A stretch of DNA of 64,000 nt. It comes from Candolleomyces eurysporus. Lineage: Eukaryota; Basidiomycota; Agaricomycetes; Agaricales; Psathyrellaceae. Below the pieces are notes generated by a model that had not been told where the DNA came from, searched no databases, and saw nothing but the letters and a program-made list of their open reading frames with translations. Where the stretch lies: assembly GCA_027579435.1 (NCBI GenBank), contig JANBPK010000929.1, positions 57,133-121,132 on the forward strand, in the 5' to 3' direction. This document shows positions 24,301 through 36,079 of the stretch, in pieces. Position numbers and translations under genes: made by a program. Positions within the stretch are counted from its first letter, which is position 1; each line of letters opens with the position of its first letter.

Positions 24301-25624
24301 TTTTGGGCTCATAGATTCTGGATGGCCTCGTGGTTCGAGACACACAGACTCCTATCGTCGCCTTCGAGAGGTTGTGGGAGGCCAGTTCCCCATTGCTTTT
24401 GCTACTTACCAAGCGCGACCGGGTGGTTAACTACCGACTGCGCTGCTTACATTCAATGCATTCAAAGCATGACTCGACTAAGTTGGCATTCCCATCGTTG
24501 TAAGTAGGCATGGTGCCGTGAAGACAAGAAGTCCAATTGAAGTAGCTGTTTTATATGTCATGGACGTGAAGTGGTTGATGATNCCCCCCCTTATGCTCGA
24601 ATCAGTTCTCGGATCCTAGGACCTGTCAACCCAAAAGCCCATTGGCAAGCGAATCGTAAGATCCCGCTCGATAAGCCTCATATGGCGCTTTCGGGCCAAA
24701 TCGCAGGATCTTTGACAAGCTTATTTTTCAGTAGTCGCGGTCCAGGTAGTTACTAGTTCCTCTCAAAGTCACCCACGCTGCTACCAAGCGCTTAGTCGAC
24801 AAACAGCAGCCAAAACATATGGATAGGCGCCACCAGTTTCATTTTCCGGGTTGTTCGGCCCCAGCGAAGAAAAGCTTGCTGGACTTCTCTGGCGAGCATG
24901 GAATTGCAATGGAGTGAGGAGGCTCAAGGTTCGAGCTGCGGACAGAAAATCCGCTCTTCAGGGTCCATCACGATTCTTGCCGGGCGTCGTACACCGCCTT
25001 AATTTGGTTGACGAGGCTTTTCTCAGCTCCATTAAGCGATTCGTGTAGAAATTGTTAATGGACCAGCTCCCGATAACACTGGGAGAATCCCTCAACTCTA
25101 AGTCCATTCACTTTTCCAGGGAAACCTATACCGGCAGGGTCAATGGAAATTTTAGGGTCCAACACCCAGGGTGTTCACTGCACTCGCCGACATTGTACCT
25201 GCGAGGGAGGTGATTGGGGAAGCACCCTAAAACGCCCTTACTGAAAGCTAGCTTGTTCGTTCGACAGAGGCCCTCTTTGTGCTGCGTGCTCGTTTCCAGT
25301 GCCCAAACCCCAGTTCGTGCCACAATTTTTCGCACCGGTCTTTTGGTCACATTTTCCAAACATTGCATCGAGGGGGTCTTTCTAACACATTCCATTCTTG
25401 GGACTTTGATGAATCTCGCCGCGCCGGATTCAAATCTCTTGCGGATGTATTCCGAAAGAGGCCGTGGTGAGTGTGGCAGGGCGTATGGTGGTCCCCTCGC
25501 TTAGATCCATCCCCCGATTTAGCAGTACTCGACGGAGGTGGAAGAGAACACCCATCTTGTCCCGGAGATGGTTCCACAAAGGCACACATCGGCCATTGGA
25601 TTCGACGATTTTCATTTATATTCT
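21318..25624. other. 4.3 kb with many ambiguous bases and no recognised gene
   Basis: After the Nudix 3' end the sequence contains over twenty N positions and only short frames. Patches that look protein-like include one near 23012-23215 (open frame ending with VPVTWKEQYDL), one near 22713-22904 and one near 24230-24430, but I cannot join them or name a family. If the Ns are spurious insertions as elsewhere in the window, a multi-exon gene could be hidden here. Confidence 0.35.
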
Positions 25625-25635
25625 ACATATAAAAG
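25625..25635 (+). promoter_or_regulatory. TATA box of the TEA-domain gene
   Basis: ACATATAAAAG lies about 95 bases before the ATG at 25730, in a typical core promoter position. Confidence 0.5.
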
Positions 25636-25729
25636 CCGACTCGACATGAAGTTTTTCTGGCTGAACCTCTTCACCTCTCTCGAGCTCTCCCAACCTGAAA
25701 CCCACCTGGATTGACCTGTTTCTTCAAGC

Positions 25730-27503
25730 ATGTCGCAACCCAACGAATGGTTTTCTAGCGATTCGCCTGCTAGCTCAAAGGGCCAGCCATCACCAGCGGC
25801 CTACATCACTCTTTCCACTGTCGATGGGCTGTCGTACACGCCGTCTGCAGAGCAGAAATCTCGCGATCTAGCGCAGATCAAGGCAACTGGCCGTCGTAGC
25901 TGGAAAACTTTGAAAGGCAAAGCCGAAGCTGTGTGGTCGCCAGAGCTGTGAGTATATTCCGTGTTTCATTAATAACCCAACTCACGCCGACATTCAGGGA
26001 AGCCTTATTAATTGAAGGTGCCCTCATTCTCTGCTTATCGATTTGTGATGATGTTCATGTTTTGCATTGCATAGCACTGGAGAAGTACCAGTACAATGAC
26101 GATCACAAACCCACGACCAGCAAGAACGGTATCCGTTTCCCGTACCGTAACCGGTTCATCTCGGATTACATTTTTGAGAAGACCGGGAAATCTCGCACGC
26201 ATAAGCAGGTGGGCAGCCGTCTGCAACAGTTGCGCGACACCTGCGAAGACAGCAGAAGTAAGCACTGATATTAATTGTCTCTTTGACAACACACCTCTAA
26301 CCCACCTGGGCATTTAAGTTCTTTCACTCATTTCACGGGGTTCGGTCCACGATTCCGACGATGACAAGGACTCGTATGAACCAACTGTGACGCCGCCACC
26401 TGGCAGACGTGCTGCATCAACTTCATCTAGACGAGATGCTGCTGAGCATGAAAGGCCGAAGTTGGTCGNTTTTCGTCCAGATAGTTGCGCAAGCCACGCA
26501 GCCCCCCCAGACGTGTNCCCCCGGCTTCATTTTGTTTCCAATGACATCAATAACCCCATCACCCTCCATTTATCCCCTCTGTCCCAGCTTCATTCAGCTC
26601 AGTCCCGCAATTCTTCCTTCCTTTCGTTCTTCTCCAATGTCGTTCAGTTCGCTTCCGCCTATCCTCTCCACCAAGAGACAGATTTCGTCATTTACGAAGA
26701 CGAACGACCCGTAGGACAAGAAAAGGGCTATTTGCGGTCGGTGGCGACTGCTGAGCCATCTAACGGTTCTGTCTACGAGTGCGATCTCGCAGCTTCCTTC
26801 TGGAAGGCGATTTCTGAGTCGAAAGGTACGTTCCTTGCCATTTGTCTGTTGTAGTACTGAAGTTCGGCCCACAGATCCCAATCGCGTTACCATCTTACAA
26901 TCTGTAGTACCGAGTATAGCATCTGCCCCAAACCCTCCCTTTTCCACACTTCCCATGCAAGGTGCCATCCCACGCAAGGTGTCCATCGTATACCACTTCG
27001 AGCTCGGGGAGAGCTCTCAATCCCGCCAATTCGTTTCCTCGGGTCATGCCCGACCTGTGGCCAACGTCACTTCAGGGTACGGCCAGGCATCAGGACCCTA
27101 CGAGCGATCTCGGTACTCCCCCGGCCAGTCTAGTGAAGGGATGACACAGCCTCTGGCTATGTGGGCACCTGGTTCCTCGGGATATCAGGACCGGGACGTT
27201 GGATACAACGTCGGTTTTGTCCATCAACCTCCTCTACCCCATCCCCACTCTTATCCTCCGACTGTTGGCTACCACAGTGAAAATTACGTCCTCGAAACCC
27301 AATCGATGACGAGGAGTCACTCGGGGAGCTCGAACGGCTACTCCGACTACGATATCGATATTGCACCCACAGGCCCAGGATATTACGGCGAGCCTAGAGC
27401 CCAGTGGTCGACCCACGCCAACCTGCCAAATGGCCACGACCATGCTTCCAATGCCGTTGGACGCAGACCTTCGTCGGCGTTTGGAGTCGATTACGCATAC
27501 TAA
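25730..27503 (+). CDS. TEA/ATTS-domain transcription factor (AbaA/Tec1 type)
   Basis: A nuclear DNA-binding regulator; the fungal members AbaA and Tec1 control conidiation or filamentation. The TEA domain starts near residue 55: SWKTLKGKAEAVWSPEL, then after two short introns EALLIEALEKYQY, RFPYRNRFISDYIFEKTGK and KQVGSRLQQLRDTCEDS, which is the full three-helix domain. The centre is low-complexity and includes Ns at 26469 and 26517. Later TDFVIYEDERPV and YECDLAASFWKAI plus DPNRVTILQSVV match the conserved transactivation region of fungal TEA proteins. The C-terminal third is Ser/Tyr/Pro/His-rich. Stop at 27503. The developmental role is an inference from the family. Confidence 0.9.
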
Positions 27504-28853
27504 TGTCGATTGACTCCTCATTCTCGACTCGAACATATTAGGCTGTGACTATAGTTTCCTCTTCATTCTTGAGTCGCCACTGGTGACTCTGATTTTCGCT
27601 ATTGCACCACCTTCGGCATCCTCGTCGCTCTCCACTGTAATTGTACGCTTAGTTTTACTCGTCGCTTTCGTGTTTTCTCTCTGGGACATCTGTATTGTTC
27701 TCGTCATCGGTACCTTAGTCCTCGTCGTTCTTGCTCTTGGACACCACTCAATCCTCGTCACAAAACAACGACGTCATGTATTATCCTACTACAGCTTAGC
27801 AATACACTATGATCCTTACCCACGATCAATCGTTCACGCACTCAATATGCGGGGTGTTAGAAGTGCGTTAAGGTCGGTTTGTCCCACTGAATGACTCGCT
27901 GTTCTTCGCGCTTGCCTCGAGGTCAAAAAATTTTCTCCTGACTCGTCCAGGAACCTGTAAAATTATGCTTTTGTTGACTCCCAATAGAGCCGATTATCCT
28001 TCTCACCCCGGCCGTTTCACAAATCTCTCAGTCTCCACATTACTCGAATTCCCTCACATTTACACTCGATACGCATGGAATCTGGACCCTTGTGGCATGC
28101 GCGCTTCGGGGCCATACCGAAAAAGGTTCATCCACATGTGTTCAGCATTTCAAGACCACAAACCCTGTCAAGAGTAGAATGAATACAGTCGAGGGCTAGA
28201 CTCTCAGCGACTGGGAAACGAGGTCGTTGTGTGCGCAAAGCAACCTGTAATCTCATTCGTCGATACAAAGCTGTGAAAACTGTACATTTGCCTGCTCACC
28301 ATCACGATCTGATGCTTTAGGGTTCACAAATTGACCTTGTGCTAGACCGAGACTCCAATTCAAGAGTAACGGAACGCCAAGTGTAAACAGGAAGTATGTG
28401 GCAACTAGACTCCTTGAAACTTCTCTCTGAACGAAATTTTCGACATTCAGTCGAAGCTCTGGGCCATCCCAAGGGACCCCTTCCCGACCACCACAAACGT
28501 CTTCCCACCCCCGGCGCCCGTTTGAAGCGCTCAAAAAGTGCACCGATGCCCCAAGAAGTTAGATCGGTATCAGGGCAATCCCACAGACCCTTGCAGCTAC
28601 GGAGAGAGCAGCACCGGGAAACATGGCAGATCGAAAGACGGTAAGCCAGCGCTAAAGGGGGTCAAATCTCTATAAATGGCCGGCTATGTCATTTCCGAGA
28701 GGTGGAGATCTAAGAAGTGCCCGTCCGGGGAGAGATTGGCGATAGCATTATGTTCGGATTGGGTTCGGGCACACTATGCCCCCGAGGTTCTTTTCCTGCT
28801 CCCGCTCGGCACCGCCAGTTGACAATGGCATACATAGAGTATGCTGACATCAA
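27504..28853. other. Intergenic, no gene recognised
   Basis: About 1.35 kb between the TEA gene and the tRNA. It is pyrimidine-rich near 27550-27760, as in a 3' UTR, with no frame showing a known family. Confidence 0.45.
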
Positions 28854-28950
28854 GCCGCGTTGGCGTAGTGGTAGCGCGTCCCACTTGTATAGTCATGTGT
28901 ACACACTGACAAGCAATGGGAAGGTCATTCGTTCAATCCGGGTACGTGGC
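28854..28950 (+). tRNA. tRNA-Thr(UGU) with a 26-nt intron
   Basis: The cloverleaf folds by hand. Acceptor GCCGCGT pairs with ACGTGGC (one G-U). D-stem GCGT/GCGC encloses AGTGGTA. Anticodon stem TCCCA/TGGGA holds loop C-T-TGT-A..A, giving anticodon TGT. T-stem ATTCG/CGGGT encloses loop TTCAATC. An intron at about 28890-28915 sits one base 3' of the anticodon, the canonical place, and contains ACACA that can pair with the anticodon. The mature length is 71 nt before CCA. The A and B boxes are present. Confidence 0.9.
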
Positions 28951-29163
28951 ATTCATTTTTGTTTTCCATGATTATGTAGCCCCGAGTTATCCAACTTACT
29001 AGTTCTTCCAATCAAATCTGACTGACCAACATTCGATTTCATATACGTAGATAGCTCATAAGGAAACCCATGGAATCCGGAACGTTATCCGTACTCAGTA
29101 TTATTCAGTCCGTACAAACCGCAATACAAGNAAAAAAATAGAAGCAGTGTTGGCTACTCATGC
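28951..29163. other. Intergenic, tRNA to eIF5 3' end
   Basis: Contains short runs of T/A just after the tRNA and an ambiguous base at 29132 within a poly-A run. No gene. Confidence 0.4.
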
Positions 29164-30569
29164 TCACTCGTCTTCTTCGTCATCATCTTCTGCTTCAGCG
29201 AGCCACTGCAACATAAAAATAGGTTAAAACATGCGAAGGGGCGCTGAACGATGAAAAACCAACCTTCAAGAATGGCTCACCAGCCTTCCTGACCTTCTTG
29301 CTCGTGTCTTTGTCAACGTATTTCTTGCTGACATGGGTACCCCATTGAGTGATGACGTCCTCTTCAAGGACATCGATCTGATATAACGCCATGAGAATCT
29401 TGGGAACGGCAGGAATGAGGTCTGGATGGGCCAAGCCAACATGGCGTTCAATGCCTCCAAGGAGAGACTTTTGATGCTTCTCACTGGTGACCATCTGCAA
29501 ACGTTGTCAGCGAAACCGTGACGAAAGATAAGTAGAACTCATCATCTGACCTTTTGCAAGAGGGCACCATACAGAGTGATCTCGGCAACGATATCATCTG
29601 TGAAGAGAGCTTGGGCAATCACAGTGACAGCCTTGTGCTTCTTCGCGATACCCAGCTCTTCAGCCTTCTTGAAGACGGCTACGGAGAACGCCTTGGGGTC
29701 CTCGGTTTCCTCCCTTTCTTCCTCGATCCACTTGCCGAGCTGAGAATACGGGCTGTTCACGTCTTCGTCGCTGCCTTCATCATCGCCACCACCGAGGACA
29801 GTGTTTGACAGACCTGACTCGAGGGCCTTGATGCGCTGTTTCACAGCTTCGGGCGAGGTGTCCGCAGACCAATCTTCATCGGCGAGAGTGGGCTTGTCGT
29901 TAAGCTCGGCGGCTTCAGCTTTGATCTTCTTGGTCAGGTAATCGTCGCTTTCGTTGCCATCGTTCTCCTCGTCATGATTTTCCTCGCCCTCCGCATTGGC
30001 AGCACCGCCCACGCCATCAGCAGCATCTCCGACGTTTTTCTTCTTTCCTTTCTTGATCTTAACCGGGGGGTTCTTTAGAATGAAGGGAATCAATTTGTGT
30101 CGCATGTCGACACCGGTACGCTCTCCGCAGGCCTTGCAGTCCCTGATGATGTCTTCATTGCGACCTTGCTTGATGATGATCAGCTCGGTCTCAGGGTTCT
30201 TGCAGGAGCGGCAGAGCACGAATTTGTCGATGAAAGCGTCCAAGAGCTCGCGCAGACGGTTGGCATCGTGAGCACCATTGACGATATAACGTTCGTTTTT
30301 CTCGTCAAAGGAAGTCTGGGCGCCGAGCTCACAACCGAAGAATTTGGTGGTGTAGGTGGCAGGGCGGCTGAGGGCACGCGCAACGTCGGCCATGTTGGGT
30401 ATGACAGTCTTGATACCGTTACCCTTGCCTTCAATTTTGGTGTTCAAAACGGGCATACTGCATGCGTTGAAGACTTAGACATGGTGATCGATAACCAGCA
30501 TATCATGAAGACGCACCGGTAACGGTAAAACTTGTCATCGACGTCGCGACGGATGTTGACGAAAGCCAT
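29164..30569 (-). CDS. TIF5: Translation initiation factor eIF5
   Basis: The GTPase-activating protein for eIF2 in the 43S complex. The first exon reads [18 protein letters not shown], carrying the arginine of FYRY needed for GAP activity, and is joined to [18 protein letters not shown] zinc ribbon follows ([18 protein letters not shown]), then a Lys-rich linker, an acidic centre, and the C-terminal W2/HEAT domain: [29 protein letters not shown], then across an intron [31 protein letters not shown] and [10 protein letters not shown]. It ends [13 protein letters not shown], the aromatic/acidic box that contacts eIF2-beta and eIF2B. Three introns. Intact. Confidence 0.96.
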
Positions 30570-31054
30570 GTTGGGTGGTAGTACTTAGTTCAGCGCTATA
30601 ATCATACATGAGTATATTTCCAGCATTATAAAGAGATTTGCACCACATACGAGACGACAGGACGATATAGGCAATTGTATTTGCTGCGGTATAGCAATTG
30701 GAGGTCGAAGCATGAATCCTCTGCCTGGACAGAGTTTGCAGGGTTTTTGGGAGTGGATTGACGAAATCGTGAAGACTTTGGGCGAAAACTTCACAGAGAC
30801 TGGAGTGTGGCGGAAAGGCTTGTTGACACGGAGGGAGATGGTGGTGGTTGTGGTCCAACGCCTGCCGCCCACGTTGCTACTTACTAAACTTTTGCATCGG
30901 AGCTTCAATTTCGGCACACTTCGGCAGCTTCAGACAGAAAATGACTCAAAGTGTATTGCGTGTATCATCTTGGGACGTAAATTTGTAAAAGTCTCGTAAC
31001 GATTAGGTAGTAAACAACAGGGTATGTTAGGTATCATCCAAAATCCATCTAACC
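30570..31054. promoter_or_regulatory. Upstream region of eIF5
   Basis: 485 bases between the eIF5 start and the end of the next gene; no further gene. It holds the eIF5 promoter and the 3' UTR of the F-box gene. No clear motif. Confidence 0.4.
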
Positions 31055-32642
31055 TCAGGTAAATCGAATTATCTCTACGGAGTCACCATCTCCTCGTCGA
31101 ACGGCCGCATCATCTTCCCAAAGCCTGTACACGGATGGGATGCTGCGAAGAATAGCTAACATGGTTGCTTCATCAAGCTCGTACCCAGCCTGCCAAATGC
31201 TAAGATCCACAAGCTTCCAATCGTCATACCTTCGGGTCTTCATGCCGTTTCGCAAGAGATCCTGATTTACGTGCTTAGACAAAAGTAAACTTGTAGAACA
31301 CGGGGGACTCACCAAAGGACTATGATTTTCAGGGATGCCTGTAGAAAGCCACAGGGTTCGCAAACNGGGAAGGGTCTGTGCCATAAGGTCAAACATCGCT
31401 GCACTCAAGGAGAGCACGTTCAAACGAAGGCATGTGAGGGATTGAGATGTTTTCAAACCCTTTACCACGGCAACAACGTCATCGGGCCCGAGATAACGAT
31501 CCCTGACCGTAAACTTGACCAAACTTTCGCGAGTTCGTTGGATAGAATGGTGAAGGATATCCATTCCAGGTGCAAGGTGAGTGGGGCAGATGTCTAGGTG
31601 CTTTACCTTGGCAAAACAACGAGGGTCAGAGACCAGTGCTTCCATCCAATCGTACAGCGGTTGCTCGATGGACGGGTCCAGAGCCAGTCCCGTTGGGCTC
31701 AACCGAAGGGCGACTTTGGTCAGCGACTTTGAGGATTCATGAAGGAACCTCGTGAAGCCAGAGGGGTCGGTGGAAAACGCCCGATTGAAGGGGATTCGCA
31801 TGAGCGTGGTTTTAAGCACCGGGAAAGGATCGACGTTTAGGAAGAAGGGGGATAGGTCCAAGTTCGCCCACGATCGTATCTTGAACGTCTTGACCTGAGG
31901 GCAAAGTTTGTTGACGAAAGGAACGACAATTTGAGTAAGCATTGCTGCATCCGCTGCAGGGTCGATCCTGGGCAAATCCGAGAACTCCAATTCAAGCGTT
32001 TCGAGCTTGACAAATTTCGGACAGGAGGCAATCAGCGCTTCGAACCCATCCAAATTAGCGCAGATGGATATTCTCTTCAAGTTTCCGCCGAAAGCTGACC
32101 ATGCAGCGTCATAGAGAGGGAGAAGGTCGCGAGCAGGCAAGGGAATAGCCCACGTTACGATACGGAAGTCGTCAACGTTCACCATGCGGGGAAAGGCCTC
32201 AATGAGCACCTCGATGTCAGAAAGCATGGGCTGCTTGGTGTTGGGCTCTAGAGTGACTGGGCGCACAACTTTCTGGACCACAGTACGTAAATGGTCTGCA
32301 ATGTGTCTTCTAAAGCTTCTGTGTGAACTCGAAGCAGTCGGTTGAGGGGGATTGTAATGCGACTGGATCAGCTGGACAGTCAGCTTTTTCACCCGTCGTG
32401 CAACTTGTGGTTCCCTGCTCTATGTCAGTACCAAAATTTTTAGGGATAGAAGGGTACTCTTACAGAAGGCGAGTCAACCAGTCCTTCGCTTTCTTGTCCC
32501 CGGTCGCGATTTCCACCTCCTGGTACCGTCTATCCATACCCAGTTCAAAGAACAGACGGCTCACCCCAATGAGCGCCTGCAGCTCCTTGTCATCGAGGTA
32601 TCCAATGACAGAAAGCCACATTTCTACTGGAAACTGCTCCAT
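31055..32642 (-). CDS. F-box / leucine-rich-repeat-like protein
   Basis: A predicted substrate adaptor of SCF ubiquitin ligases. The first exon starts MEQFPVEMWLSVIGYLDDKELQALIG, a clear F-box, and ends before an intron at about 32414-32459. The long second exon has LRR-like units, such as LEALIEAFPRM-type and LKRISICANLDGFEALIASCPKF. A GTGAGT..AATCAG segment at about 31262-31312 (51 bp) has a good branch-site CTAAGC but no stop and a length divisible by three, so it may be an intron or coding. The N at 31366 does not shift the frame. Ends SVEIIRFT. About 490-505 residues. The target is unknown. Confidence 0.75.
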
Positions 32643-33011
32643 GGCCAGACAAGGAAGATGGGTGCGTGGATAAAGTCGGGATCCAAAATGGCACTTGACC
32701 TCGCGTTCTTATGTCGGCAACAGCGCCCCCTGGCGCTGCCTGTCACCATGCCATCGCGTACAGCCCTGAACGAAGCTCGCCGCAGACAACTCGATTTATG
32801 AGCATGATATATGAATGTCGAGGATGAGGATTGCTATCAACTTGAAAGCTGCTTCAAGTCCTGTAGACGATTTTTGCGCGGACTGGTCCCAGAGGATAGC
32901 TGGTCGGGAGCAAACAACGGAGCCATTGACACGCGCGACCTGCCAGTCCTGTTGTGTCCCACCCAGCTCCTAGCCCCGTTTGATCCTGGGCCGTTTTTGC
33001 CCTCGCTAATA
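32643..33011. other. Intergenic, no gene recognised
   Basis: Holds the promoter of the F-box/LRR gene on the minus strand. A 142-codon frame starting at 32811 overlaps the pseudogene below in another frame and has no family features. Confidence 0.4.
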
Positions 33012-34197
33012 TGCCTTACGTCGGAAGGACCAAGACGATCCCAATCGAACTATGGACTGAAATATTTGACTTTTCTCTCGGCAAACGTGACCCGGATGCA
33101 GCGGATGACAGTCTTTCACCTTTGGAGCTTGCGAGCGGCGACGGCTGGAAGCATATTGTCGAGCATACTCCCGCTTAGTGGCAAGACGTCTATATGCGCC
33201 TTTCTTACGACAAACTCGACATCCAAATTGCTGATCTGAAACGGTGGATAAAACGCATCCCCTGTAAATATACCTTTGAACGACGCAGGACGGCCCACGA
33301 AGCGCATCCGACGATATGGCCATGGATTCCATACTTGATCTGCTCCTCGAGCATTCCGCTAGGATCCAGGTCTTGTTGGTTGTAATGTACCAGCGACGGT
33401 ACAGTCGATTTGCAGACGCAAGAATACGTTTCCCCATCCTAGACGTGCTCTGTATGGACATCGAGCCTCACCTCACGCATGATAACAGCCTGCAGGCTCC
33501 GGATACACAAGGTCTTGATCTCAAAGAAGAACAATTCCCCGAACTCTCGCAGGTTCAAATGACGAACGCCAGGCAAACTCCCAGCCGGGTGTCCCTTTCC
33601 AGCCAAAGAATCATCAACTTTTACACCTTGTGCTGTAGAGCCGACAACTGCGTCTTCAGATGCGTTGACCCCGTCTCCAATGTTCAAAGCTATTGGTTCG
33701 TCAACGTCCCCTCCAATACGACTACATAGATCATGACTTCGAGCATGACCTTTGGTACAATTCTGCCACGGGCACTTCGCGCGTCTTGGAGGCCGACATA
33801 GCCGAAACCAATCCATTTACCATGGCTTATATGCTCGTGAAACTTGGGGACTGTATTATACGGTCCCTCTCCCTTCACGCTGCATGGGAAGAGTACGTTG
33901 ACGCCGCCGAAATCGACGATGACACCATTCTCATGTTCCACGACTTTCTTCTCGCGTCGTCCCCCGGTTTTCTGATGCCCTCACAAAGCTATGGTTAGAG
34001 GACGTCATTTTTCACGAAGAAATATTACTCGACCTCTTCAATGTCCTTCCAAGGATCCACAATTTTGATTTGATCCGACCGCTCGAACCCACTAGCCGTT
34101 TCATACAAGCTCTGGCTGAAAGGGATGATTCGGTCCGACCCCCCAGGCCGAAACTCTTTGCTGCAAAGCCTCAATATCGACGCCACGCTCTCCTTTG
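33012..34197 (+). pseudogene. F-box protein pseudogene
   Basis: From ATG 33012 the frame reads KTIPIELWTEIFDFSLG, a good F-box, then GWKHIVEHTPA followed by a TAG and WQDVYMRLSYDK; family members have a leucine where the stop lies. Further conserved-looking blocks (LDIQIADLKRWIKR, MDSILDLLLEHSARIQ, DDDTILMFHDFLLASSPGF, DALTKLWLEDVIFHEEILLDLFNVLP) follow in changing frames up to about 34197. The stop and several shifts indicate a dead gene. Some shifts might be introns or assembly errors, but the TAG is unambiguous. Confidence 0.7.
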
Positions 34198-34919
34198 ATA
34201 ACGACACTCGTTCGGCATTCATCAAATCTCGGATAACCCTGTCTCCTGTTTCGTTGGATTCTGTTTTTCTCAATGATCGTGGAAGTCGGGAAGGCCAAAA
34301 AGAATGGGGATGGAGAAAGGAGGATTAGCATTTACGGTGGCAGCATGATGAAACTTCGAACCATTTACAGTCAGCGTGTTACATTGTTATTTATTGCACT
34401 ATTTGATACTCCACTATTTGATACTTGTTGTTATACGTACCCAACTCCTTGTAGTAGCTCGTCGAAATCGTCGTGAGATCCTGTTGTTTTCATTGATACG
34501 TATGCGTGCATCAAGAAACCGTCTCGGTCAATCTATGAATCCTGAATTTATGTTACTTGTCGAAGCTTGAGCTTGATGTGGGGTTTACAACCGATCCAAC
34601 AAGAAAATTTAGAAATCACAACTATCATCGAGGCTGCCTATTTAGCGGGGCAGAAAGCAGATCTGCTGGGAGCGAGCTCGGACTTCCAACGTAAAGACAT
34701 TCTGAAGGAGATGATCCAGAAGGAAAGCATTCAGGGCTGCCCATTTCCTGGTGATGGTCTAGGACGCTGGTATCAAGTTTTCACAGGAGCGGATCAGGGA
34801 GACTTCAAGCCGGGAGGCGTCTGAGTTATTCCAAGACATAGAGCGGGACGTCCTTCGGCGGAATCCAAGGCAGATGGCGCCATGAGTCTTTACGACTACT
34901 CGGAGCCCTGTCCGTTCTC
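34198..34919. other. Mostly non-coding; possible family fragment
   Basis: AT-rich from 34340 to 34560. Near 34830-34930 the reverse strand matches the family block around 8750 (CTGCCTTTGGATTCCGCCG-like), so a further scrap of the unidentified family may lie here. Confidence 0.35.
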
Positions 34920-35283
34920 CTTGCCCAGCATGCTAAGTCAAGTATCAGTAAATTCCCCTGCACCTTGAGGAGAGTACTTCGAATCGCCTATCATTTGAGG
35001 GCAGGGACTCAGCCACAAACCCTTCGGCTGAACAAGACCCAAAATCTTGTAAATTTGAAATAAATGAGGTTCGGACCGTCCTGCCGCATCCATAGAGAAA
35101 TAAACAGCATCCGGTATTTTTCAGGGACAATGAATAGCGACTTGTGAGGCGCCCGAAGTGAAAAAAATCGCCTGTACTACTGTGTCCATTGAGGTCTTCC
35201 CATGGAATTTCGTGCATTGATCTTGCCGGTAAGGACCAAAGTTTGTGAGTACACAACTGAGACGTGAGTTGACAATGCCAGTC

Positions 35284-35975
35284 TTATTCAATGACAGGCA
35301 TGTCGATATCGTAAAAGAAATGCCATTCGGAATAGATAAATTTTTTGAAAAGATGCTCCGGTTGAAGGGCGCTCTGACCTTGTACAGACTCATCACCTTG
35401 ACCACCCAAGCCTCCAAGTGGTATATCTTTTTCCTGGTGATGCGCATCCTCAACTTGCAGGCCGCAGGAAAAAGCTTCTGCTCTGCTGCTCCCGGTTATA
35501 ATCTGTATGGATAAATTTCAAGACCGAAAGCGGTCCGCATACATGGGCTCTGGCCCAATGAATCCCTTTAGGCTTCAGGCTCTCGACCCTCTAGACTGCA
35601 CGTTCCACTACTGTCTGGAATGGAAGCGTTAGAGGATGACGACAAGCAAGCCTTCTGTTTCGCATTGACGATGACTGCTGGGGATATGCAACGACTCAGT
35701 AATTCGTAGAACTTCGCTCCGACTGCCGTCACTTGAGCCGAGCCAGAGACCGCTCAGCAATGATCATATCTGCGACCTTGTGGCAGGTTTCTCAGTCGGC
35801 CTTCGCGATGAACAACGGGCCCGTTAAATCAGGGTGGAAAGGGTTCAACAATCGATCTTAGCTCAGGTTGGAAACACCTACGATTGTATCTTGAGAGCCG
35901 CGAGGACGAGGCTAGCTTTTGGAAGGTTTCCAGAAACTTCTACGGTTCTTTGCGCCGCTTGTTCTGCCACCCGTC
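35284..35975 (-). pseudogene. Broken 3' half of RFC5 (copy 3)
   Basis: On the minus strand it matches the last exons of RFC5: LASLVLAALKIQS, PDLTGPLFIAKAD followed by a TGA where the parent has the WETYCHK tryptophan, and KKIYHLEAWVVKVMSLYK. The final exon codes FFYDIDMPVIE and a stop at 35284. The N-terminal ATPase half is missing, as in copy 2. Introns are retained. The stop and lost 5' half make it non-functional. Confidence 0.85.
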
Positions 35976-36079
35976 TGTGACCCGACGCCCAAAAGAAAAC
36001 CTGAAAATTGCAAGCATCAGTGAGTGTTACATGAAACAAGGTCACCAAGGTAATTTCAGAGCAGATCTGGGGGGGGGGT

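Noticed and set aside
21318..25624. LTR retrotransposon or DNA transposon explaining the gene-poor stretch
   Set aside because: No reverse transcriptase, integrase or transposase motif, no terminal repeats and no target-site duplication that I can see.
30097..30522. Plus-strand 141-codon frame opposite eIF5
   Set aside because: Antisense to a clearly conserved eIF5 coding region.
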